A stretch of 64,000 nucleotides of DNA from an uncultured Bacteroidota bacterium (GCA_902613595.1 CACMHY010000004.1:33340-97339); one strand, 5' to 3'; counted from the first letter of the stretch, positions 35,861 to 45,781 are shown. Notes: generated from the letters alone by a model not told the origin. Translations and numbers: made by a program.

Positions 35861-36298
35861 ATGACAGAAGTTTATATAATAAATGAAAGCCCATTTGAAC
35901 TTCCATCCTATGCCACTATTGATTCTGCTGGGGTTGATTTAAAAGCATTTTTAGACAAGCCCATGGAATTAAAACCTTTGGAAAGAAAAATTATAGGGAC
36001 TGGAATAAAGTTGGCTTTACCAGAAGGGTTTGAAGCTCAAGTAAGACCAAGAAGTGGCTTAGCAGCTAAACATGGGATATCAATTCTAAATTCGCCAGGA
36101 ACTATAGACTCAGATTATAGAGGAGAAATTGGTGTTATATTGGTGAATTTGTCAAATCAAACATTTACAGTTAATAGAGGTGACCGTATAGCACAACTAG
36201 TTTTGGCAAAATACGAAAAGATTAATTGGAAAATTATTAAAGAGCTTCCAAAAACCAATCGAGGGTTTGGAGGGTTTGGTAGTACAGGTGAAAAATAG
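35861..36298 (+). CDS. dut: Deoxyuridine 5'-triphosphate nucleotidohydrolase
   Basis: This 145-residue trimeric dUTPase shows all five motifs: [49 protein letters not shown] and the C-terminal [10 protein letters not shown]. It removes dUTP and gives dUMP for dTMP synthesis. It is followed 3 bases later by the DUF4292 gene and then an EnvC-like gene, a chain of close same-strand genes. Confidence 0.97.
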   Translation: MTEVYIINESPFELPSYATIDSAGVDLKAFLDKPMELKPLERKIIGTGIKLALPEGFEAQVRPRSGLAAKHGISILNSPGTIDSDYRGEIGVILVNLSNQTFTVNRGDRIAQLVLAKYEKINWKIIKELPKTNRGFGGFGSTGEK

Positions 36299-36301
36299 AA
36301 G

Positions 36302-37081
36302 ATGGGGAAAAATTTAAAACACATTTCAATAATCATACTGAATTTCTTATTCATAATTTCTTGTAAAACAATAAACGTATTACCTACAAAAACTCCGATA
36401 AAAAATGTAGACTTAGATGCTTTAGTTTTAAAAATAAAAAATAATTATCCCAAAATAGACAAACTGCGCTCAAGAATTAAAGCAGTCTATAATGACGGTA
36501 AAAGGGAACAGCAGATTATAGTTCAGCTGAGAATGCAAACCAAAAAAATAATTTGGTTAAGTGCCACAATGTTAATACCTATTGCAAAAATGAAAGTTAC
36601 ACCTAATGAAATTTCTTTTTATGAAAAATTTCAAAAAACCTATTTCAAAGGCAACTTTGATTTAATTAACAGTTCTTTTGGAACAAAATTTGGCTTTAAT
36701 GATTTTGAAAATTTATTTCTTGGAAAGCCATTTTCTGATCCCACTCAAGGACAATGGAAACAGATTATGAATCCAAAATACTATATACTTTCACCAAAAG
36801 GGAAACGATCAATCTTCACACCGACTCTTTTTTTCGATCCTGCAAGCTTTTTGCTTAAGGAGCAACGTTTTCTTATCCCAGGAACTACAAATAGTTTAAC
36901 AATAAAATATTTGAGGCATATTAGAATCGAAGGAAAATCCCTGCCCACTCTAATAGAGATGGTCTTATTCGATGGGAACAGTTCTCGAAAATTAGCTTTA
37001 GAGTTTAGTAAAACTAATTTTACGGAAGCATTGACTTTTCCATTTGAAATCCCAGCAGGCTATTCCAAAATAAAGTTTTAA
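36302..37081 (+). CDS. DUF4292 family lipoprotein (LolB-like fold suspected)
   Basis: This 259-residue protein has a lipobox Cys at residue 21 (IISC). The body includes IKAVYNDGKREQQIIVQLRMQ, IIWLSATMLIPIAKMKVTP and INSSFGTKFGFNDFENLFLG, a pattern I recognise as DUF4292 of Bacteroidota. The beta-rich early part resembles LolA/LolB-type lipoprotein carriers, but that is inference. It lies between dut and the EnvC-like gene, with the latter beginning directly after its stop. Confidence 0.78.
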   Translation: MGKNLKHISIIILNFLFIISCKTINVLPTKTPIKNVDLDALVLKIKNNYPKIDKLRSRIKAVYNDGKREQQIIVQLRMQTKKIIWLSATMLIPIAKMKVTPNEISFYEKFQKTYFKGNFDLINSSFGTKFGFNDFENLFLGKPFSDPTQGQWKQIMNPKYYILSPKGKRSIFTPTLFFDPASFLLKEQRFLIPGTTNSLTIKYLRHIRIEGKSLPTLIEMVLFDGNSSRKLALEFSKTNFTEALTFPFEIPAGYSKIKF

Positions 37082-38299
37082 ATGAGAAGGCTGTTTTTCT
37101 TGTGCCTATTTAGTTTAATTTCGTTTAATCAGTTGTTTTCACAAATTAGTAGTGATCAGCAAAAAAAACTTGAAGCTCAGAGAACAAAACTAATGAATGA
37201 AATTAAACAAATTAATAATCTGCTTTTTTCAAATACTAAAATCAGAAAAAATGCAATTGATGAAGTAGAGGATATTCAGGTAAGATTAAATGTTAGATCA
37301 GAATTAATCAAAGTAACAAATATGCAGGCTAACCTTTTAATAAGAAGAATAAATATAAATCAGAGAAATATTGATACTCAAAGGAAAGAATTGGATGAAT
37401 TAAAAAAAGAATATGCTAAGATGATTCAAAAGTCATATGCAAGTAAATCCTTACAAAACAGGTTAATGTTTTTATTTTCATCGGAAAATTTTTTACAGGC
37501 ATACAGACGAATTCAGTATCTAAAACAATATGCTAGATATCGAAGAAATCAAGGTTTAGAGATTACTGAAAAGACAAAATTGTTACAAAATCTAAACAAA
37601 ATTTTAATTGAAGAAAACGAAATCAAAATAAGACTGATTAATGAAAATAGAGTAGTTCAGCAAAAGCTCGCAGAGGAGCAAAAAAAGCAACAATATTTAA
37701 TTAATACTTTGAGAGTTAAACAAAAATCTTTAAAATTAAGAATCGCAAAAAAACAAAAACAACGCGAAAAAATAAATAAAGAAATTAACAGGTTAATTCG
37801 TGAAGCGATTGCTGAGTCTAATAGAATTTCAGGGAAAACAGTAAAGGATGTATTTCAACTCACTCCTGAATCAAAACTGATAGCTAAAAATTTTCAGGAA
37901 AACAAAGGACGTTTACCGTGGCCATTAGAAAAAGGAGTTATAACGCAGGGATTTGGTAGGCAAAGACACCCAGTTGTAAAGACAACCATTATTCAAAGCA
38001 ATGGAGTAACAATATCTACAGAGCCTTTTGCAAAAGTGCGTGCTGTTTTTGATGGAGAGGTAATGTCTATTATTATTATTAAAGGAAGTAATCCATCTGT
38101 GTTGATTCGGCACGGAAGTTACATCACTCTTTACACAAATCTCTCAAAACTCTATGTAAAAAAAGGAGAAAAGGTTGCATCAAAACAGGTGATAGGGGAG
38201 GTTTTTACAAACCAACAAACAGGGAAGACCCAACTTCAATTTGGAATATTCAATAACATTAAAGCTCTTAACCCAAAAGATTGGGTTTATCAAATGTAA
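37082..38299 (+). CDS. EnvC-like murein hydrolase activator with degenerate LytM domain
   Basis: This 405-residue protein has a signal peptide (1-20), a long coiled coil (about 22-245) and a C-terminal LytM domain from residue 275 or so. The zinc ligands of active M23 peptidases are missing: where HxxxD is expected the protein reads SNGVTIST, and where HxH is expected it reads QLQFGIF. This matches EnvC, which activates amidases rather than cutting peptidoglycan. It begins directly after DUF4292 and is convergent with the HU/SPOR gene. Confidence 0.85.
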   Translation: MRRLFFLCLFSLISFNQLFSQISSDQQKKLEAQRTKLMNEIKQINNLLFSNTKIRKNAIDEVEDIQVRLNVRSELIKVTNMQANLLIRRININQRNIDTQRKELDELKKEYAKMIQKSYASKSLQNRLMFLFSSENFLQAYRRIQYLKQYARYRRNQGLEITEKTKLLQNLNKILIEENEIKIRLINENRVVQQKLAEEQKKQQYLINTLRVKQKSLKLRIAKKQKQREKINKEINRLIREAIAESNRISGKTVKDVFQLTPESKLIAKNFQENKGRLPWPLEKGVITQGFGRQRHPVVKTTIIQSNGVTISTEPFAKVRAVFDGEVMSIIIIKGSNPSVLIRHGSYITLYTNLSKLYVKKGEKVASKQVIGEVFTNQQTGKTQLQFGIFNNIKALNPKDWVYQM

Positions 38300-38300
38300 T

Positions 38301-39266
38301 TTATTTTTCTTCTAAATACCAGGCTTCCTCCTTTAGTGTATATTTTATGAAATAAAGCATATTTATAGCTTCCTTTTTATCTAAATATCTTCCATAAGCT
38401 ACACGGTGAATTCCTTCTGGATTTATTTCAGCAAGTGCTGCAGGATATCCTTCATTTTTTAATTGTTCTAGTCTTCTTGTAGCGTTTTCCATAGAGCGAA
38501 ATGAGCCTGCAATAACACTATAGTAATCTTGTTTTAAGATAAGATCTTCCTTCTCAGGTTTTTTAGAAACAATGAGATTAATTGAGGATAAATCTTCTAA
38601 TTTAAATGTTGCTTCCTGTACATTTTTTTCAATCTGTTTTTGTGCTTTTTCCTGTTCAGCGATTTTTTGTTCGGTAACATATTTATCGCTAAAAAAATAT
38701 CCAGCACCTAAAATTAATACTATAACTGCTGCAATTGCAACGTATTTTAGAATTGGTAATTTATTTTTGTTTTCATCCTGATCAGGAGTAAAAACTAAGT
38801 CTTCTTTGTTTTGTTCATCCATAACATTAATTGTTTTTCTTGTAAACGTAGGTTCTTTAATTTTATTTCGTTTAAAAAAATGAAGGCCATAGGACCTCAA
38901 TTCAAAATTAACTTTTCCCCAAGGAGCAAACTCAAATTTATTTTCCTCGTTAAGCTTTATATCACCAACTCCAGGAAAATGAATTGTTTGGGTTTGTAAC
39001 CTTTTTTTCCATACACTAACTTCCTTTTCTATTATCCTGATAGCATTTTCGTATGAAATTTTTTTTATCCCAGCAACATAATTAGCCAAAATACCGTCAT
39101 TAGAAGACAATAACTGGTTAAAAGTTACTTCTTTACGAGGTGGGAAAAAAGTTCCATCATCATCTAATTTTGCTTCTAGAGAACGGGTAAGGAATGCACC
39201 AAAATTTGGAATGGTTACACATTCATACTGAAATAAAAGTTCTTTTATGAGGCTTGAAAGATGCAT
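38301..39266 (-). CDS. HU-CCDC81 and SPOR domain membrane protein
   Basis: This 321-residue protein starts with two HU-like (CCDC81) domains (LFQYECVTIPNFGAFLTRS, then KISYENAIRIIEKEVSVW). It has one membrane helix near residues 170-190 (YVAIAAVIVLILGAGYFF) and a C-terminal SPOR domain (YYSVIAGSFRSMENATRRLE) that binds denuded peptidoglycan at division sites. This combination is peculiar to Bacteroidota. It could link the chromosome or a cytoplasmic partner to septal wall; this is inference. Its own -7 box lies just upstream. Confidence 0.88.
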   Translation of the reverse strand: MHLSSLIKELLFQYECVTIPNFGAFLTRSLEAKLDDDGTFFPPRKEVTFNQLLSSNDGILANYVAGIKKISYENAIRIIEKEVSVWKKRLQTQTIHFPGVGDIKLNEENKFEFAPWGKVNFELRSYGLHFFKRNKIKEPTFTRKTINVMDEQNKEDLVFTPDQDENKNKLPILKYVAIAAVIVLILGAGYFFSDKYVTEQKIAEQEKAQKQIEKNVQEATFKLEDLSSINLIVSKKPEKEDLILKQDYYSVIAGSFRSMENATRRLEQLKNEGYPAALAEINPEGIHRVAYGRYLDKKEAINMLYFIKYTLKEEAWYLEEK

Positions 39267-39270
39267 TAAT

Positions 39271-39278
39271 CAAAAATA
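39271..39278 (-). promoter_or_regulatory. -7 box of the HU/SPOR gene
   Basis: The reverse strand reads TATTTTTG, with 4 bases between its end and the ATG at 39266. Confidence 0.45.
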
Positions 39279-39345
39279 GTAAAATATTAGAACAAAGGTG
39301 AAAACTTCGATTTTCTAATTAATCTATATCAAGATTAAATAATTA

Positions 39346-40314
39346 TCAATAACCTATTTTCTTACGAACTCTTAATAAAACTTCTTTAGCAACTTTTCTA
39401 GCTTTTTCAGCACCTTTAGATAGTGCTAAATTTACAACGTTAGGATTTTGGATAAAGTAGTCATACTTATTACGCTCATCAGAAAAACGTGTCAATATCA
39501 AATCGAAAAGTTCTTGCTTAGCCTGTCCGTATCCTAAACCTCCTCTAAGATATTTTTCTTTTAAAATTTCAGTTTCAGATGTGGAAGCTAAAATCGAATA
39601 AAGTGAAAAAACATTGCAACTTTCAGGATCCTTTGGGTCTTCAAGAGGAGCACTGTCTGTTTGAATGCTCATAATTTGTTTCCTCAGATTATTTTCTGGT
39701 AAAAAAATATCTATTGTATTTCCTTTTGATTTACTCATTTTTTGTCCGTCAGTTCCAGGGATGTATTGGGTGTCAGCTTGTATTTTTGCTTCAGGAATTA
39801 CAAATGTTTCTCCCATTTGATGATTAAATCTTGATGCTACATCCCTTGTAATCTCAATATGTTGAAGTTGATCTTTTCCAACAGGTACAATTTCTGCATC
39901 ATAAAGAAGTATATCTGCAGCCATTAACATAGGATAAGTAAACAAACCAGTATTGACATCTGATAAATCTTCTGATTTATCTTTAAACGAATGAGCAAGA
40001 GTAAGACGCTGGTAAGGGAAAAAACAATTTAAATACCAGGTCAATTCTGTTACTTCATTTATATCACTTTGTTTATAGAAATGCGTTTTTTCTATGTCTA
40101 ACCCGCAGGCAAGCCATGTAGCAGCAGTTGAAAGAGTATTATCTCGAAGTATTTCACCTTTTTTTATTTGTGTTAGGGAGTGCATATCAGCAATAAACAA
40201 AAAAGAGTCATCAGTTGTTTCCTTAGCCATCTTTATAGCAGGCAGTACTGCACCCAAGAGATTTCCAAGGTGGGGAGTGCCAGTTGACTGAACACCAGTT
40301 AAGATACGTGCCAT
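39346..40314 (-). CDS. trpS: Tryptophanyl-tRNA synthetase
   Basis: This 322-residue class I synthetase has the HIGH counterpart STGTPHLGNLLGAVLP at the N-terminus, the KMSKS motif in GQKMSKSKGNTIDI, and the AADILLYDAEIVPVGKDQLQ substrate region. The length is normal. It is monocistronic with a TACCTTTG box upstream. Confidence 0.96.
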   Translation of the reverse strand: MARILTGVQSTGTPHLGNLLGAVLPAIKMAKETTDDSFLFIADMHSLTQIKKGEILRDNTLSTAATWLACGLDIEKTHFYKQSDINEVTELTWYLNCFFPYQRLTLAHSFKDKSEDLSDVNTGLFTYPMLMAADILLYDAEIVPVGKDQLQHIEITRDVASRFNHQMGETFVIPEAKIQADTQYIPGTDGQKMSKSKGNTIDIFLPENNLRKQIMSIQTDSAPLEDPKDPESCNVFSLYSILASTSETEILKEKYLRGGLGYGQAKQELFDLILTRFSDERNKYDYFIQNPNVVNLALSKGAEKARKVAKEVLLRVRKKIGY

Positions 40315-40329
40315 TTATAAAATTTTAAA

Positions 40330-40337
40330 CAAAGGTA
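40330..40337 (-). promoter_or_regulatory. -7 box of trpS promoter
   Basis: The reverse strand reads TACCTTTG, ending 15 bases before the trpS ATG. Confidence 0.55.
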
Positions 40338-40464
40338 CATTTCCTCTAATTTGAGAGCAACTCTCGTATATAGAATTTTCTGAAATAAAAATTTATTTAC
40401 AATCTCAGTTCTCAATTATGTTATAATGTTACTCTTTACAAAACATAAAAATTTCTGAAATGAA

Positions 40465-40472
40465 TATATTTG
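40465..40472 (+). promoter_or_regulatory. -7 box of plsC promoter
   Basis: TATATTTG ends 7 bases before the plsC ATG, giving an almost leaderless transcript. Confidence 0.6.
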
Positions 40473-40479
40473 ATTTATT

Positions 40480-41253
40480 ATGAGAAAGGTCCTATTGATT
40501 CTCTGGAGAATTTGGTTTTATGCTCTATCTGCTTTTCCTGTTATATTACTATTTGTACCGTTAGCAATTTTTTTATTACTTCCTAATGGATACAAATATT
40601 TTTATTGGGTAGCAAGAAATATATGGTCCCCTTTTGTTCTATTTGGCATGGGATTTAGAATTAAAAGGCTTAACACTATACCCCATGACAATAAAAGTAT
40701 TATTCTAGTTGCTAATCATAGCAGCTACATAGACATTATGTTGATGTTCCGTATGAGAAAAAGACCATTTGTTTTTGTGGGGAAAAAAGAAATTGAAAAA
40801 ATTCCAATTTTCGGATATTTATACAAAAGGTCTGCAATCACAGTTGATAGGAGTAGTTTTAAAAGCCGTTCTATGGTTTATGAGCGAGCAAAAGAAGTTA
40901 TAAGGGATGGTTATAGTATTTGTGTTTTCCCTGAAAGAGATTATTTAGATGAAACAATACTTTTAAATCAATTTAAAATAGGGGCTTTTAAAATGGCAGT
41001 GGAACACAAATTACCAATTTTACCTATCGTTTTTTATGATTGTAAAAGAAAGTTCCCTTGGTATGCTACTCATGGACATTGTGGTTCACTGCGTGTGAGG
41101 GCTTTGAAAGTAATTGAGACTTCTAAATTAGGTTATGACTCTATTAAAGCGTTGTCAACGAAAGTTCATCAAGAAATTGAAAGAAGTTTATTGCAGGATC
41201 CCAGGAAGCAGGCATTAAAAGCTATTGAAATATGGAAAAAGAAAGTATTTTAA
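40480..41253 (+). CDS. plsC: 1-acyl-sn-glycerol-3-phosphate acyltransferase
   Basis: This 257-residue protein has an N-terminal membrane segment, the acyltransferase motif NHSSYIDIM (NHxxxxD), the KKEIEKIPIFGYLYKRSA block and FPERDYLDE in the position of FPEG. It makes phosphatidic acid at the inner membrane. It stands alone, convergent with recA, and has a promoter with a 7-base gap to its ATG. Confidence 0.92.
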   Translation: MRKVLLILWRIWFYALSAFPVILLFVPLAIFLLLPNGYKYFYWVARNIWSPFVLFGMGFRIKRLNTIPHDNKSIILVANHSSYIDIMLMFRMRKRPFVFVGKKEIEKIPIFGYLYKRSAITVDRSSFKSRSMVYERAKEVIRDGYSICVFPERDYLDETILLNQFKIGAFKMAVEHKLPILPIVFYDCKRKFPWYATHGHCGSLRVRALKVIETSKLGYDSIKALSTKVHQEIERSLLQDPRKQALKAIEIWKKKVF

Positions 41254-41260
41254 TTATGTG

Positions 41261-42268
41261 TTATTCATTTAATTTTTTTAGTGCGTCAATAATTTCTTTT
41301 TCAATTTCTTCTAATAAATCAGGATTATCTTCAAGAAGTATTTTCACAGAATCCCTTCCCTGACCGATCTTGGTATCACCGTAACTAAACCATGAGCCGC
41401 TTTTTTTTATAATTTCATAATTTACGCCAAGATCAATTATTTCTCCGATTCTAGATATTCCCTCTCCATATATTATATCAAACTCAGTTGTTCGGAAAGG
41501 CGGAGCAACTTTATTTTTTACTACTTTCACTCTTGTTTTATTTCCCATCACTTCGGATTCTGCACTTTTAATTTGAGTAGACCTTCTGATATCTAAACGA
41601 ACAGAAGCATAAAACTTAAGAGCATTTCCACCAGTTGTTGTCTCAGGATTACCGAACATTACCCCAATTTTTTCACGAAGTTGATTGATAAAAAAAACAG
41701 TGCAATTAGTTTTACTAATTGAAGCGGTCAACTTTCTTAGGGCTTGTGACATTAATCTTGCATGTAAGCCCATTTTTGAGTCCCCCATTTCTCCTTCTAT
41801 TTCACTTTTTGGAGTGAGGGCGGCTACTGAATCTACCACTACTATATCAATAGCACCAGACCGAATCAAGTTATCTGCAATTTCAAGGGCCTGTTCACCA
41901 TGATCAGGTTGGGAAATTATTAATTCACCAACATCGACTCCAAGTTTTTCTGCATAAAAACGATCAAAGGCATGTTCTGCATCAATAAATGCTGCGATTC
42001 CTCCTTGCTTTTGGCATTCAGCTATTGCATGTAGAGTTAATGTTGTCTTTCCTGAAGACTCAGGACCATAAATCTCAATTACTCTACCACGTGGATATCC
42101 TCCTACTCCTAAGGCAATGTCAAGTCCTAGAGAACCTGAAGGTATTGACTCTACTTCTTCTATAGCTTCGTCCCCTAGTTTCATAACGGCACCCTTGCCA
42201 TAAGTCTTATCTAATTTATCTAGTGTAAGTTTTAGCGCTTTTAGTTTTGAACTTTCTTGATCTGACAT
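41261..42268 (-). CDS. recA: Recombinase RecA
   Basis: This 335-residue protein has the P-loop [31 protein letters not shown] with the loop region after it ([20 protein letters not shown]) and the C-terminal acidic tail. It catalyses strand exchange and activates LexA cleavage where present. The length is typical for Bacteroidota. No recX or lexA is adjacent. A TAAATTTA box lies 13 bases upstream of the ATG. Confidence 0.98.
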   Translation of the reverse strand: MSDQESSKLKALKLTLDKLDKTYGKGAVMKLGDEAIEEVESIPSGSLGLDIALGVGGYPRGRVIEIYGPESSGKTTLTLHAIAECQKQGGIAAFIDAEHAFDRFYAEKLGVDVGELIISQPDHGEQALEIADNLIRSGAIDIVVVDSVAALTPKSEIEGEMGDSKMGLHARLMSQALRKLTASISKTNCTVFFINQLREKIGVMFGNPETTTGGNALKFYASVRLDIRRSTQIKSAESEVMGNKTRVKVVKNKVAPPFRTTEFDIIYGEGISRIGEIIDLGVNYEIIKKSGSWFSYGDTKIGQGRDSVKILLEDNPDLLEEIEKEIIDALKKLNE

Positions 42269-42281
42269 TATGCATTTTTAG

Positions 42282-42289
42282 TAAATTTA
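42282..42289 (-). promoter_or_regulatory. -7 box of recA promoter
   Basis: TAAATTTA, one base from TAnnTTTG, lies 13 bases before the ATG. It is palindromic, so the strand is set by the gene. Confidence 0.4.
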
Positions 42290-42371
42290 CATTTTCTTAT
42301 TTCTGCTTCCAAGAACCTTTAGAACGCATTATTAACAATTTTTTTTTTGTAGGTTTATTAAAATATTTTTT

Positions 42372-43691
42372 ATGAAACAGTTATTTTTTTTATTTGTGAT
42401 AGTTGCATATCCTTTATTTTCACAAAATATTTTATCCCACAGAGAAAGAGCTGAATTAATAGAAAAAATTCAAAAAGAACGTATTCAAAATCTACTTCCC
42501 AAGCTTATGGAGGAGCAAGATATAGATCTTTGGGTTTTGGTAACTCGTGAATATAATGAAGATCCTGTAATAAAAACTTTGTTACCCCCAACCTGGCTTA
42601 ATGCAAGAAGAAGAACAATTTTAGTTTTCACCAAAATGAAAAATAAAATAGACGCTGTTGCTATTACAAGATATAATTTTGGGAAAAATATTCGCTCCAT
42701 TTGGGACAAAGAAAAAGAACCAAGCCAATGGAAAGCATTGTCTGATTATATAGTTAAACAAAATCCAAGAAAAATAGGGATTAACATATCAGAAAATTAT
42801 GGTATCGCTGATGGTCTAGCCAAAACAGATTTTGATGGAATTAATAGTGCTCTTCCAATTAAATTTCAAAAACGGATTGTTTCAGCTGAAAGCTTGTCAG
42901 TAAGATGGATTGAAACAAGGACTCCACTAGAAATGACCATTTATAAAACATTGGTAGAAATTACTCATAATATAATCAAGGAAGCATTCTCTTCAAAAGT
43001 TATAACACCTGGAGTTACAACAACCGATGATGTAGTTTGGTGGATGAGAGAAAAAGTATCAAAATTAGGACTTAAAACTTGGTTTCATCCAACAGTTGAT
43101 GTGCAGCGTACAGGTGAAAGTGATTTATATGGTTTTGATGGAGAAACCAAGTTTGATATTATAAATCCCGGGGATTTAGTTCACTGTGATTTTGGAATTA
43201 CATATTTAACGTTAAATACGGATTGTCAAGAACTAGCATACGTATTAAAACCTGAGGAAACAGAAGCGCCAGAATTTCTAAAAAAAGCGCTTAAAAAGGG
43301 AAATGAAGTTCAAGACGCTTTGACCTCAAATTTCAAAAAAGGAAGGACAGGAAATACTACATTGAAAATGGCGATACAAACAAGTAAATCAAAGGGTCTT
43401 AGACCACAAATATACACCCATCCTCTTGGCTTGTATGGTCATTCAGCAGGAACAACTTTTGGTATGTGGGATGCCCAAAATGGAGTTCCTGGTTCAGGTG
43501 ATCATCCCTTGTATGAAAACACAGTTTATGCCATAGAACTAAATGCGAAAGTATTTATTAAAGAGTGGGATAAAGACATCCGAGTAATGTTGGAGGAAGC
43601 AGGATATTTTGGGCCAAACGGATTTAGATATGTAAATGGACGCCAAACAAAGTTTTTGTTAATTGGAAATAAAAACAAACATTTAAATTAA
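42372..43691 (+). CDS. Secreted Xaa-Pro aminopeptidase-like M24 peptidase
   Basis: This 439-residue protein has a signal peptide ending LFSQ, a creatinase-like N-terminal domain and a C-terminal M24 pita-bread domain. The metal ligands can be followed: the first Asp in LVHCDFG, the second in NTDCQE, the His in YGHSAGTTFGMWD, and the two late Glu residues in YAIELNAKVF and VMLEEAGYF. It should remove N-terminal residues from Xaa-Pro peptides in the periplasm or outside. It is followed by a META-domain lipoprotein gene. Confidence 0.88.
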   Translation: MKQLFFLFVIVAYPLFSQNILSHRERAELIEKIQKERIQNLLPKLMEEQDIDLWVLVTREYNEDPVIKTLLPPTWLNARRRTILVFTKMKNKIDAVAITRYNFGKNIRSIWDKEKEPSQWKALSDYIVKQNPRKIGINISENYGIADGLAKTDFDGINSALPIKFQKRIVSAESLSVRWIETRTPLEMTIYKTLVEITHNIIKEAFSSKVITPGVTTTDDVVWWMREKVSKLGLKTWFHPTVDVQRTGESDLYGFDGETKFDIINPGDLVHCDFGITYLTLNTDCQELAYVLKPEETEAPEFLKKALKKGNEVQDALTSNFKKGRTGNTTLKMAIQTSKSKGLRPQIYTHPLGLYGHSAGTTFGMWDAQNGVPGSGDHPLYENTVYAIELNAKVFIKEWDKDIRVMLEEAGYFGPNGFRYVNGRQTKFLLIGNKNKHLN

Positions 43692-43723
43692 GTAAGTTCT
43701 AACTATTTTTTTGTTTATCCACG

Positions 43724-44098
43724 ATGAATAGATTTTTTTCAAGCTTTGTTTTTGTTATGGTTTTTTGTTGTCAAAAAGACAGTTTTCAAAATAAACTTTC
43801 AGAAACAATCTTGGGAAATTGGAATATTGAAAGAGGGGGTAATTTTATTTTTGAAAAGAAATCTTTTTCTGCCACTTTAGGCTGTAATAACCTATTTGGT
43901 GAAATTAGAATTATTGATGAAAAAATTAATTTTTACTCAATTGCATCTACCAAAATTGGATGCACAGAAGAGCTTAGACAGTTAGAAGAGCAATTTGTTT
44001 TACTTTTGGAAAATTCAACTTTAAGTTTTAAAATTGAGGAAAACGAAGCTGAATTATACAGTAGCGAAAGTGAGCTAATATTCAAATTATATCGCTAA
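43724..44098 (+). CDS. META-domain (HslJ-like) lipoprotein
   Basis: This 124-residue protein has a short signal with two candidate lipobox Cys residues (FCCQKD, residues 15-16). It has a META/HslJ-type body (ILGNWNIERGGNFIFEKKSF, then LGCNNLFGEIRI, then STKIGCTEELRQLEEQF) with two Cys that may form a disulfide. The role is probably an envelope or heat-stress protein, as known only loosely for the family. It lies 32 bases after the M24 peptidase gene. Confidence 0.8.
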   Translation: MNRFFSSFVFVMVFCCQKDSFQNKLSETILGNWNIERGGNFIFEKKSFSATLGCNNLFGEIRIIDEKINFYSIASTKIGCTEELRQLEEQFVLLLENSTLSFKIEENEAELYSSESELIFKLYR

Positions 44099-44211
44099 CA
44101 AATACGTTCTATTTTAAATTGGAACATCCTAACATAAAAATATTAATATTAAATAAAGTTTAAGATTTTACTTAGGTATAAATTTTTTGGTTGGAGAATC
44201 AACCTTTTGTC

Positions 44212-44219
44212 TAAATTTG
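44212..44219 (+). promoter_or_regulatory. -7 box of trhO promoter
   Basis: TAAATTTG matches TAnnTTTG and ends 24 bases before the trhO ATG. Confidence 0.5.
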
Positions 44220-44243
44220 TGTTACACTTAAAAGGTTTATAGC

Positions 44244-45278
44244 ATGCAACTGTATAATAAATTAAGTGCGCAAGAAACGGCTGATATACTAGATCAGTCC
44301 GCAAAAGATAGGCTTACACTTTCCTTTTATAAATATGCGCACATTAGAAATCCAAAGCTTTTCAGAGATCATTTATTTTTGTCATGGGATAGGTTAGGAG
44401 TTTTGGGAAGAATTTATGTTGCTCATGAAGGGATTAATGCCCAGCTTAGTTTACCCTCAGAGAACCTTTCTTCATTTAAAGATCATCTAGAAAGCATTTA
44501 TTTTTTAAAAGATGTTAGAATTAATGTAGCTGTAGAACATGATAAGAAGTCATTTTTAAAACTAACTATTAAGGTCCGTAACAAAATTGTAGCTGATGGA
44601 CTAGATGACAAAAGTTTTGATGTAACAAAAAAAGGAATCCATTTAGATGCGCAAAAGTTCAATGATTTACTGGATGATGATGATAGTATTTGTATTGACA
44701 TGCGTAACCATTATGAGAGTGAAATAGGACATTTTATTGGAGCTATAACTCCTGATGTTGATACATTTAGAGATTCGTTACCGTTTATAGAAAAAAGTAT
44801 GTCAAAATATAAGGAAAACAAAAAGGTATTAATGTATTGTACAGGTGGAATACGCTGTGAAAAAGCATCAGCTTATTTCAAATATAAAGGTTTCAAAAAA
44901 GTTTATCAATTAGAGGGAGGAATCATTGAATATGCTCGACAGGTCAAAGAAAAAAATTTAGAAAACAAATTTATTGGTAAAAATTTTGTTTTTGATGAAA
45001 GAAAAGCAGAACGTATTTCAAATGACATAATTGCTTCTTGTCACCAATGTGGTGCACCATGTGATAACCACGTTAATTGTGCTAATGAGGCTTGTCATTT
45101 ACTTTTTATTCAATGTGATTCTTGTAGATCAAAAATGGATAATTGTTGTTCAAAAAAATGCAAAGAAGTTGTCAATTTGCCATATGAACAAAGAAAACTC
45201 GCTAGGAAAGGAAAGCATAATAGTAATAAAATTTTCAAAAAAGGGCGATCTGGTGTTTTAAGATTTAAATCGCAATAA
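44244..45278 (+). CDS. trhO: tRNA uridine(34) 5-hydroxylase TrhO (rhodanese domain)
   Basis: This 344-residue protein has an N-terminal acylphosphatase-like domain (RIYVAHEGINAQLSLP) and a rhodanese domain with the active-site loop YCTGGIRCEKASAY. A Cys-rich C-terminus follows (CHQCGAPCDNHVNC) and probably binds zinc. It forms ho5U34 in tRNA using prephenate-independent oxygen chemistry, as known for E. coli TrhO (YceA). The gldH frame follows 14 bases later and may be in the same transcript. Confidence 0.94.
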   Translation: MQLYNKLSAQETADILDQSAKDRLTLSFYKYAHIRNPKLFRDHLFLSWDRLGVLGRIYVAHEGINAQLSLPSENLSSFKDHLESIYFLKDVRINVAVEHDKKSFLKLTIKVRNKIVADGLDDKSFDVTKKGIHLDAQKFNDLLDDDDSICIDMRNHYESEIGHFIGAITPDVDTFRDSLPFIEKSMSKYKENKKVLMYCTGGIRCEKASAYFKYKGFKKVYQLEGGIIEYARQVKEKNLENKFIGKNFVFDERKAERISNDIIASCHQCGAPCDNHVNCANEACHLLFIQCDSCRSKMDNCCSKKCKEVVNLPYEQRKLARKGKHNSNKIFKKGRSGVLRFKSQ

Positions 45279-45292
45279 TCAACTAACTAAAT

Positions 45293-45781
45293 TTGAACAG
45301 ATTAATAATAAATATTTTCCTCGCTTACTTAATTTCTATAAACTTTGGTTGTAGACCAGAGAAAGGCTATACATTTTATAAGTCAGTTTCAAATGATGGT
45401 TTGGGGGTGAATCCTGTTATTTTTAAAGTTCCAAAAAAAATAATTAATTCATCAAAAAAAAACATATTTCTTCGTTTGAGAAACAATAACAACTATCCAT
45501 ACTCAAACATTTTCCTTTTAGCATCTTTAAGGTCAGGAGAGGATAAAATTTATGATGATACTCTTGAATATGCAATGGCCTCCCCAGATGGAAAGTGGTT
45601 GGGTAGTGGTTTTAATGAAATAAAAGAGAGTAAGTTATGGTGGTTAGGTGGGGTAATTCTATCCAATCAAGAACCCCTTACTATAGAAGTCTCTCATGCT
45701 GTACGTAATAATGGTGAAGAGAAAGGTGTGAGTAAACTAAAAGGAATAATTTCACTAGGTATTAGTATTGAGGATGAGTAA
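45293..45781 (+). CDS. gldH: Gliding motility lipoprotein GldH
   Basis: This 162-residue lipoprotein reads from a TTG at 45293 (MNRLIINIF) and has its lipobox Cys at residue 20 (NFGC). KKNIFLRLRNNNNYPYSNIF and LASLRSGEDKIYDDTLEYAM are GldH features, and SPDGKWLGSGFNEIKESKLW is also typical. GldH is needed for gliding in Flavobacterium johnsoniae and is an outer-membrane-associated lipoprotein. The order trhO-gldH-PBP1A is familiar from flavobacteria. Its end overlaps the PBP1A gene. Confidence 0.85.
   Translation: MNRLIINIFLAYLISINFGCRPEKGYTFYKSVSNDGLGVNPVIFKVPKKIINSSKKNIFLRLRNNNNYPYSNIFLLASLRSGEDKIYDDTLEYAMASPDGKWLGSGFNEIKESKLWWLGGVILSNQEPLTIEVSHAVRNNGEEKGVSKLKGIISLGISIEDE

Noticed and set aside
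42088..42095. CCACGTGG core inside recA, a possible third parS site
   Set aside because: The flanking bases do not match the ParB site (about 11 of 16), and the core is explained by recA codons.
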